This document shows positions 1 to 10,400 of a stretch of DNA of 64,000 nucleotides, piece after piece; position 1 is the first letter of the stretch, and every line of letters starts with the position of its first letter. Below the pieces are notes generated by a model. The model was given only the letters and a program-made list of their open reading frames with translations, searched no databases and was not told where the DNA came from. Source of the stretch: Lingula anatina (lineage: Eukaryota; Brachiopoda; Lingulata; Lingulida; Lingulidae); assembly GCF_001039355.2 (NCBI RefSeq), contig NW_019775902.1:1634-65633 (forward strand). Direction: 5' to 3'. The translations under genes and the position numbers were made by a program.

Positions 1-1373
1 TGGCCCATGAGAGTATCAGTGCAAGGATGTGTAGGGATTTAACCATCCTCCTGACATTAATGGAGAGCAAAAAAGGAGGGATGGCAAAAAAAAATAAAAA
101 TAATAATAATAATAAAATAAATAAATAAAATAAATAAAAAAATGTTTCCCAAATAAGTTGCTTTAAAAAAATGACATGTTACTAGCAAAAAAGGAGGGAT
201 GGCAAAAAAAAAGAATAAAAAATATTTCCCAAATAAGTTGCTTTAAAAAACTGACATGTACGTCAAAAGGAGAAGACCAGCTGATATTAGTTCTTTGTCA
301 ACACAGGTCAGTTCCCAATACAGAAGTTGAGAAGTGCAATGTAATGTAATCCCTAATGTAAAGGAAACCCACACTTGGCTTTCACTTTGGTCGGTGATAA
401 GAACTTTGGTCAGTGATAAGAGTAAAAACTAAATGAAATGATCTTTACAATATCTGACTAGACAACCATAGTGTCCAAAAAAATAATAAGTAGAATGAAT
501 AAAAATGAGGAAATAAATAAAATGAACAAACAAATAAAAATAGATAATTGAATAAATGAAAAATTAAATGATTAATGTGATAATAAGAAGGAATAAGATA
601 AAAATGCAATGAAATATAAGAGAGAGAGAGAGACAAATTGATGTTCCAAGGTAGATTAAAATTTTTTCCCCTACTAGTAAACCAATTCCAACCATGCAGT
701 GCTTTATTTGTATTTTCACTCAAATCAAATTTTGAGACAGAATTTCTTAGTATCATGTATATTTGGCAAACATTTATTTGAAAATGAGCCCCTGTTGGAT
801 GTCCATTTTTCTGGTCAAATAATCAAGTACTAGTAATGCATTCATGTTATAGTGTGGAGTACACATTTACTATTTAAACTGCAAATGCTGGTAAATAAGA
901 TTTTACAAGATGCTCAAAAACAGTGGAAATTCAGGCTAGGAGGAGAGATTTTCTTCTGTTTTTGGCATTCTTTATGATTTTACTATTAAGCATCATGTAA
1001 TATTGCATCAAAATTGACAAATTACCCTATTATCTGCATCATTATATCCTGCTATTCGACAGTGTTGCTTCCTTGTTTAATATACTACATTTATAACAAA
1101 CCAGGATGTTGATATATCAGGTTTGAACAGGAGATCCAGTCCCAGCCAGGCGCGGGGGGGTCCTGCACCCTCTAGGTTTATATACGTACTACCTAATGAA
1201 CCAGGATGTTTAAATATATATCAGGTTTGAGCAGGAGATTCAGTTCCAGTCAGGGGCGGGGGATCCTGCACCCTCCAGGTTTATATACTACATAATGAAC
1301 CAGGATGTTGATATTTCAGATTTGAACAGGAGATCCAGTCCCAGCCAGGGGCGGGGGGTCCTGCACCCTCCAG
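1..1373 (+). other. Upstream intron of RBM42 (gene enters the window from the left)
   Basis: The first recognisable RBM42 exon starts at 1374 and is internal, because the conserved N-terminal part of the protein is missing. This stretch is therefore intron. It is AT-rich and holds the two tandem duplications listed separately. I see no coding exon here; the open stretch on the minus strand at 445-756 is low-complexity A/T sequence. Confidence 0.7.
65..260. repeat. Two-copy tandem duplication
   Basis: A block beginning AGCAAAAAAGGAGGGATGGC (65) recurs at 184. Both copies continue into an A/T-rich stretch and then into TTTCCCAAATAAGTTGCTTT and a TGACATGT end. The first copy carries an expanded ATAA/AATAAA microsatellite that the second lacks. 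Confidence 0.75.
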
Positions 1374-1380
1374 GTTTATA
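1101..1380 (+). repeat. Three tandem copies of a roughly 100-bp splice-acceptor block
   Basis: Units start at about 1101, 1201 and 1300 with CCAGGATGTT. Each contains a G-rich stretch and ends TCCTGCACCCTC(C/T)AGGTTTATA. The third copy runs straight into the RBM42 exon at 1374. The two upstream copies keep an intact-looking AG at 1174-1175 and 1277-1278, so the 3' splice site has been duplicated along with its intron flank. Confidence 0.8.
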
Positions 1381-4300
1381 CTGGGCTCCAACACCTACAG
1401 CAATGTCCAGGCCAGGTTGAGTGCCATTGCCAACCCAGGACATAGCCTGGACCCTCCACCACCCCCTCCACAGGTGTTAACATCTGGGAACTCCTCACTA
1501 CCCTCAGCTACTATACAAGGTATGGGGAGGAGTCTAATCAATTTTCATTTAACACTTGTTTCGATAATTATTATCTTGATAATGAATTCATTCTACACTT
1601 GTTTTGATAATTATTTGAACTAATTATTTGGAATTATAAATTTCCACGGTACAATTTGATTTGGTTAGTTAAACTTCAGTGTTGATTCAAAATTTTTGAA
1701 TTAGTTTTATTAGTTGGCTTGTTGTTGGAAAGGACTTACTGACTTTATGATTGATTGAAAATGATGTAACTTGAGAAAAATAAGATATTAGATATTAGAA
1801 TTTGGCATTTGAAAATTTTTCTGGACATATGGTATTGCTATTTTTAGATTTGGAATTTTTTGTTTTTAATTTCTGAAGATTAAAGGCAAAGTGATCTTTA
1901 ATTTATTTTTTCCTCAGCATTAACACAGCTCATTGTTATGCTTGTAGGCATTGCAGCTGCGCCTCCACCTCCACCTCCTTCGGGCCCCCCTCCTCGCCCC
2001 CCTCCTGTATTCGTACCTCCACAGCTGCGCCAGAGACCCCCTGGTATGAGGCCTCAATATGGACCTCCACCTTCACAGCAGGGGAACATGAGACCCCCTT
2101 TTAACCCTGCAATGGGCTTTCCCCAACGGGGGCCTCCTCCACGCATGCCACCCCCAGGGTACCCCCCTGGCATGCAAGGACCCATGGGGGGCCCCCCAGG
2201 CGGGGGATATTATGGACATGCACACCCAGGCCCTTCTGTGCCTCAGCACCCTTCAAATGCTGCTACTATTGAGAAGCCAAAAGTTGTGTACAGTGCCCCT
2301 CCAGTGAGAAATGTTCCAAAGACAAACAACAGTATTAATACAGCTGATACAGGCAGTGCACAGGCTGAAAAACCTGCCGACGAGGAGGTTGGGTCAGTGG
2401 TGCCTGGGATACAGGTCAACGTGTCCGTTGACGAGCCTCATTTCCAGCAGGAAGGGATAGTGCAGAACGTGGATGGCGAACCTATGGACATGATGACGGT
2501 GGCGGCACAGCAGACAAAGAAAGATAAGAAAGAGAAAAAGAAAAAGTTTTTAAGAACGGCGGCTGGTGATGTGTGGGAAGATCCATCTCTGGCAGAATGG
2601 AATCCAGGTATGGGGAAGTGACTTAAAGGCTCACAAGGTGCTTTACTAGGGTAAAATAATGCCTCATTTCACTTTACAAATATGAGTATATAGTAAACGA
2701 AGACAATTTTATTATAACATGGGTACATGGCTAAAAAAACTGAAGGAGGAGAAGGGGTCACTTTCAAAGTTAATTTGGGGGGAGGTAGCACTAGGGGGCT
2801 TGATTTGGTCTTAAAGTGCAACTTAAGATCACAGATTGTCTTACATGATCTTAAACCATGAGTAAGACCATTTCTGGTCTAACAGCCAATTAAGTTGTCT
2901 CCCCTTACACATTCTCCTATTGTGAGCAGAGGTGTCCTCTATTGTAAGGGGAGGTATCCCCATTGTGAGGGGAGGAAACTGCTTGACCACTTAAGTAGAT
3001 GTTAGATCATTTTTGAACTTAAAAGCAGATTCAGTCAATTTTAAGACTACTGCTGTTATGATTAAGATCGTGTAAGATCACAAGTTATCTTAAATTGCAC
3101 TTTAAGACCAAATCCAGCCCACTAGTGTAGACTACTGTCGCCTCAGTGATATGCTGTTGTACCGTCATGTTCGCAAAGAAAAAAATTACTACTGAATTGT
3201 TTTACCAAATTTTGAACAACTTTTGTTTTATATGTATTTCCAGATGACTTTAGGATATTTTGTGGTGATTTAGGCAATGAGGTCACAGATGAAATATTGG
3301 CAAGAGCTTTCAACAGGTGAGTGAAGAATAATTTGTGAAGATCCAAAGAAGACATGTAGCACATAATTACTAGTAAAAAATGAAAAAAAATTGGAAGATT
3401 ACGGAATTTGATTTGTGGTGTTAGTGTACATGAAAGTCATGGAAATCTGAGATAGTCTAAAATGAGGCTTTTGACACATCAAAAGTATCTTTATATTCGT
3501 GATCACCGCAGTTGTTTGAAATTTACTTCACGTTCACCACCCCACATTTTTAACTTTCAGGTTTCCAAGTTTTGTGAAAGCTAAAGTGGTGAGAGACAAG
3601 AGATCAAATAAGACCAAAGGTTTTGGTTTTGTAAGTTTTGGGGACCCTAATGACTTTGCCAGGGCCATGCGAGAGATGAATGGTAGGTAGTTTACAATAT
3701 TATGATACAATTATTGACTTTGGCTGACATCATTATGTTGTCTAGCAGACATGGTTATATTGATATTGATTGACTGGTCACCTAAAAGTGAAGGTGAAAC
3801 ATGCTTTTTCATTACTCGTTACACACTTTACAAACACACACACACACGCGCGCGCTCGCGCGCCATAAGACACCATTGCACATTGTGAGATCGGATAGAA
3901 AGATTGGTTCACCACACAGTGATTTCATTTTATTAAATCATTTGCCAGCCTTTCTGTGGACAAACAAACAGCAGCTGTCCATGTAATACTGCCTTATCAA
4001 TTATTGAACAATAAATTTAATTTAAAACTGATAAAGTCTCCTTCTGCCATCTGATAGTTACAGCAAAGTTCACATGCCCCCATTCTCAAGACATGAGTGT
4101 TATATATTATTTTGTCTATCACATAAAAACTACTCATGTTCTCGTGTCATTATTGTTCTATATCTGCCTTAACATGTTGCTGCACCATAAACAAGGGCAA
4201 TTAATCTAGCGTGATTGCCTTGTTTTGAAAATTAAGCTTCCTGTGGATTTAATTTGTTCGGAGAAGAGAAATAATATATTTGGCGAAAGTACCCATTACG

Positions 4301-5996
4301 TGTTTGATATGTCTGCTTCCACCCACTGCTACCCTGCCACCATTTGGAATGAAGTCCTTAATTGATAAACTGATTTGCGAGTATCAGGGAACATTACTTG
4401 ACTTGGTGATTGTCCTTAATAGAGTATGTACATATATAATTCATATTTTAATACCGTAACTACGTGTTTGTTTGGGATATATGCAGTGTAATGTTAACAA
4501 TCACATTTTGGGGGCGTGATTTTGCCCATTTTTTTCCCTTATTGGAAATTGACTTTGATGCTGTCCTGAGAATAAAAGAAGGCTCAATCTGATTGAAATT
4601 CATAGTAATCTGTCTACCAGGCTCCTGCTTTTGTGCTGACAAAATTGTTGTTGCGCTTTCTTTTGTGAGAGTTGTAAACCCTTCTCTGCTGTCTGGATGA
4701 GGGAAAACCCCAGGTTTCGATCTTGTCTGTAGGAATGGTGTTATGGTATGTTGGCTTAGGGTCTGCAAATACATAAAAAAAGGTGAATTAAATTATTTGA
4801 AATGGAATTATTTTTGAAAGAATTAGAAGTCTTTAACCAATAAGACATAGAGCAGATGCTAACTAACAGTGATTCACAGCACAACGTTCATTTTTCATAA
4901 GTAGAAACAAAGAATCATTTCTCAGAGTTAACAGGAACATTTTGCATATTAGAAAAGCTAAGAAAAAAAAACTGCAATAGTGACACCAGAAAATATTTTT
5001 CTTTCACTTTAAGTTTTATTTTTGCAATTTGTTAAGCCCAAAAGCACTGAGGATGGACTCAACAGATTTTAGTGAAGTATCTTGTACTGATTACCCCAAG
5101 TGTTGCTTTTTTGAGTCAACAGCTACATTACAATTTTGGTTCGCCCAATTTTTCAATAATGTGCACCATGATGATCAAACCTTTAGAAAAAAAACTTATT
5201 AAATCATTAATGCAACTTACTTGGTAAGTACCATTTTGGTTTGTATGTCCTGTCTGAAACTTGGAAATCAAAATATTGAGGGTTATTGCTTGCAAATGGA
5301 TATGACCTTTGGTGTTCAGGACTTGTATGCAGGTGCTTATTTATGGACCCAAAGATGTCTCTTCCTGAAATGCCCCAAAGTAGACTTAAGTAGAAGATGC
5401 ACAAAACAAAAATGTGTCAGTCAAAAAAAAAGAACACAAGGGCTTGTAGAAATAACACCAATAACAAATACATTTTACGCAAACTGAAAACTGAGATGAA
5501 AACAAGTCCTCCTGTATCTTATACTGCTTTTTGAAATATCTTTATTTTTAAAACACTTATAGTTTCAGCATAGATACTCACTGTAATATATTTAGCATTT
5601 TGACTGTACTTTTATACAAAATATTTTTATAAAATACATAAACCACAACCAAGCATGTGTTGCAGGATTGTATGCTGATTAGTATAACTTTGTTTTCAGA
5701 GCCAAAAAGTCTTATCATCCTCGTAAATTTTTTGTTTTGTAAGTTGTTTCCATATCAAGAACAAGTAATATTATTACCTCCAGTGGTACCCAACAGGTAA
5801 CTAGGATAACGTATCAGCTGCCATGGGTGATATACTGGTACTTGCTTGACACTTGAAAATGGCCGCTTACCAATGGGCCTCCAGCTACTGCTGCCTGTGT
5901 TGAAAATAAATGTAATACTTTCATGAAGCTTAGAATAAAAGTTCAAGAGCACTTGAAGCCCACTGGTTTTAAACTGAAATTGCTACAGTGTTGGCT

Positions 5997-6042
<46 letters not shown>

Positions 6043-7391
6043 TTAAAGTCATCTGACCAAGAATGGCACAGTGTTTATAATCCAAGAAATACCCCACAGC
6101 AACCTGCCTATTGATTTGTTGCTAATTATATAATGTATCTGAGGAGGGTTTAGAAAAATTAGTCTCCTTAGAAATCAATCATGGCTAACTTGCACCCAGT
6201 GGCACCAAGATTAAGGTACTAAGAGCATGAATGAAATCTTTGTTGGACACTGAAATGTCCGTTCACTTCTTAGAATAGTTCCCCATTCCAAATATATCAG
6301 TGCTCTTTATCTTTCTTATTATGGGTTGAAAAATGAGTGAAGAGGGAAATGGCTCAGAAACAATTGTGTGCATGTGGTAGCAGTTTTCCTGGATAATTGA
6401 TATTGTTCAAATTTACTTTTTACTGCAAATAGCCCATTGTTTTTAATTTTAGAAATCTTCACAAGGCAACTGAATGGTTTTATGAGTTGAAAGAAAAGCA
6501 CTGTTAAAATCAGAATACTCTATTCAGTCAGTGCTTAAACTCCCTCTTTTATTCCTCCCTCTCTCCTTCCCTCTCTCTCTCTCTTACTCATTCTCTCATA
6601 TCTATGATTAATACAGGACTTGTTAATTGTGACTAGAAGCATATAACTCACAAGCAAGCAATAGGAGAAAGGAAATTGAATCACCACCCTATATTCCTTG
6701 GAGGATTCATGTTATTTCTATAGGAAGTCCCCACCTTCCCATCTCACAGTAAGAGGTCATGAAGTCAGAAATGGCTTTCTACAATTGATATACTGATAGA
6801 TATTAAGCCTGTATGTGCAGGGGTTTGCTGGAGGAAGCTTTGCATGTGATTTAAAGGCTACTGGGTTTTTTCAGAGAAGGGTATCGAGCCGTCGAGATCG
6901 ACAATCTCATGTGGTCATTCATAAAGAGAAAGGAAAACGTATCTGGTGCTGTGTTAATATGTTAAGTGAGATCGCTGTGTAATCACATTAATTACCTGAA
7001 GTGATGGAGAAATGAGTGGGCTCCTTTATTGTCTCATGTCTGGCTGAGTCTTGTCCACCGCTGTAGCTTCCTCTCTGACCACCACTGTTGGAGCTCACGG
7101 AAGGGTGCACTTGGCCATTCTTTTGGCACCCGGCCCCCCAGCCCATGCAGTGGAATATGTACCGCTTGTTACTGCTGTCTGCACCATTCATCATCACAAC
7201 TTGAAGAATGAAAACATGAAGGATGAAACCTGGAATAAAGTGTTACAATAATTATAATAATTTTTGTATGATAACAGCTGTATTAAAGGTAAATTATCTG
7301 GTTGATTTTTTTGTGATTACAATTAGTCACCAATTATAGTTGTTGTATCATGGTACCCAGAATTCATACGCACACACACACGCATGCACAT

Positions 7392-7437
<46 letters not shown>

Positions 7438-10400
7438 TCGTGTATACAACGGTAAGGTGTGTACAATGGGGTTGGGAATCAGGTATACAGGATCCGGTAA
7501 CTTTTCTAAAACCAAAACTTTGTTATCAGTTTTCATGTTTTCATGTACAGATGCTTCTGCAGAACACAGAATCTTATATTTCTGAGCACATCTTCTTGGC
7601 TGTGTGGGCTCTGGTGAACATTATATCATAACTCTTACTGTTCTGCCTACATTCTCTCTCTGATACTCATACTGCAATACTGCTCTGAAACTTATCTGTT
7701 AGTTTCTTTTATAATGTTTTTTTTTCTTTCTTTTTTTTTAGTATTCAATTACATAAACATATCACGTGGAATTTGTCTTCCATTGTTTTTAGATTTGGCT
7801 CATTAGATAACTCACACCAAATTATAGTGATTTGGGGCATTGTGCGTCAGCTTTGTGCGTCATCAACTTGTCTTTAAATTTGAGAAGATTAGCAAGTGAT
7901 CCAACAGTAACCAACTTCATATTTATTGTGATTTTTAATATCTCATTAAAAAAATTCCTATACTTAATTGCAATAATTTCTTTGGCATGGATTTAAATAC
8001 CCAAATCATGATTCTAAATACCCAAATCACTCAAATTACTGTGATGTGTAGGCTTTAAAATTTAGAAGTGAAAGGATTGATCACTGATGAGAGAGAACCT
8101 TGTTCTCGTTAGTACTTTTACTAATGTTCATTAAGTTGAAGAAAAGTTTTGAGATGACACAGTACAGGTGCTGACAATTCTTCCCTCATTAATAGAGCTG
8201 ATGAAGTCTAGCCTATGTACAGGTGGAGTTAGCAGGGATACACTTTACCCCTGTAACCCCTCTCCCTATGCTATGGGCATGGTGCTTGATCTATTCTCAA
8301 AATGCTAAATACAGTTTTCTTTCTCATAAAATATGAAATAAGTTTTTAAAAAATAAGTATAGATATTTTTCATTGATTTCAAGCATTTAATGGGAAAATG
8401 TTTGAAGGACAAATGCAAAATCTACAAAATTGTTGGCATATTGCTATAATAGCTAAAGGTTGGGCCCTTGCACATGCACGCACGCACGCACGCACGCATG
8501 CACGCACACACACACACACACACTTATGATAATGGTAATAATGGATTTTTACTGAAAATTTCCACAAATGAGATCATTTCAGATTCCATAAAGACCAAAC
8601 AAATTGTAAAGCAGACTTATATCATATATCAAGGATACCAGCATATGGCAATAAAACATTTATTAGTACCTTAGATTAAATGAGAATTACTTGATACCCA
8701 ATTTATGCTGTCCAAATGTCCAGTAGTAGCCAATGAACTCAAGAAGCTGTAGCTTCAGATTTTTTTTGTCTGATATTCTGCCTTTGATTACATTGTAAGT
8801 ATTTGTAAATAATAACTACATCATCAACAACAAGAAACAACAAAATTGTTTCAGCTTCCCTGGAATGCCTTCACTTTAAAGGAGTGTAAAATAAGAAAGG
8901 TACAGGATTGGAAACCAATCAAAGTTTAATTTTACAGTAGCTGAATATTGAATAATAATAAAAAAAACTTGAAACATCTTTCAAGTTTTTTTTATTGAAT
9001 AATAATAAAAAAAACTTGAAAGATGTTTTTTATTTTGCTTTGTTTGACATTCCCACTTTCATTGAATTTTGTTAATATATAAATATATATGTCTATGGAC
9101 AATTTATAGTTCAGTACGCCTTTATTTTTCGTAAACAACCTGTTTTTATTCAAGACTTATCAAAAATCTTAAAATCTTACAATAATTTAAATTGAACATA
9201 ATAAATAAAATGAAAAAAAAGTTTAAATAAAGTAAATTATTCAGATAAATATTGAGTAATGGTAAGAAAATAAAGTGCTGTCAAACACTCACCTGATATG
9301 TGTGGATACATCGTGGCTGAGAATCTCGGAATCTTATGAGATTGGTGTATGTTCTGATCTCCTTATAAACTCTTGTGTGTAATTAATTTCTAACTGGGAG
9401 ACCATTTATATAGAAAGCCTAGTGGCTGCTAGGCCAGGAGCCTGTATTTGCAAGAAGCTATGCTTGTATTTAATTGCTAACAGCGAGCACTCCCTATGAA
9501 TATTTCTTTGAAGAAAAAAACAAGAGAAAGATAAATAAATAAATAAATACATTTATGTAAGTAAACTTATAAGTAAACTTCAAGATTGATGACAGTTGAA
9601 CAAAGAATATCATTGACTAAGGTTTGGTTTTCAACAGTTTTACTATGATAAGACAAATATCCTACAGTACTACGTGTGCCATAAAACTTACTAGACAGAC
9701 TGTGAAATCAGGAAATTATAGTTTTCACCTGATCTTCCCAAACACCACCTAGTGCGAGGAAAATAAAAAAAAAAGGCTGAACCTTTGAATAGAAGGAATT
9801 ATGGAGAAAGGCTAGGCAGCACCCATATCACAAAGGCTTAGGATATGTGCATGTGTCCATGTAACGTTGGTAACAAAGACGTAAACTAGGGAACTGACTT
9901 AAGATATTGTGTGGAACTGGAGCAAAGGCACATTGTTGAGAAAAAAGTGGTTATATGAAATGGAAATATATACTGTTACAATAAATGAGTAAAAGCACTA
10001 GACTGAAGTAGAATTCTTATGTTGAAGGTTGGACTGTGGTTTGGCTTTTTTTAATGGGGAAATTCTTACAAAGTCTAGAATCAGTGTGTAGTAACTGAAG
10101 TTGAATTGAGCTAAAGAAAACGAGTATAAAAAAGAGGCAATTAAAATCATTGTTCTTTCACTTCTTTGTATTACTGTACAATTGATCAGATAATGCAGCA
10201 GGCACTGAATTGATGACTTAAGATGATGCTGGACACCTAGGATGCCCCAAATAAAAGGTCAATAAGTTACAGCAGAGTGAAAAACAACTTGATCATTATA
10301 TGATGAATTGTTTCTTTTTGAGGCTGTATTATTTTCATGACATGTCAAAGGCCAAGTTAAGTTGTCAGAGATGCTGTGATTGATAAACATGTTTGAGTCC

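Noticed and set aside
7029-7251. Plus-strand frames of 60-66 codons
   Set aside because: They oppose exon 2 of the nested minus-strand gene, which has matching splice sites and phase.
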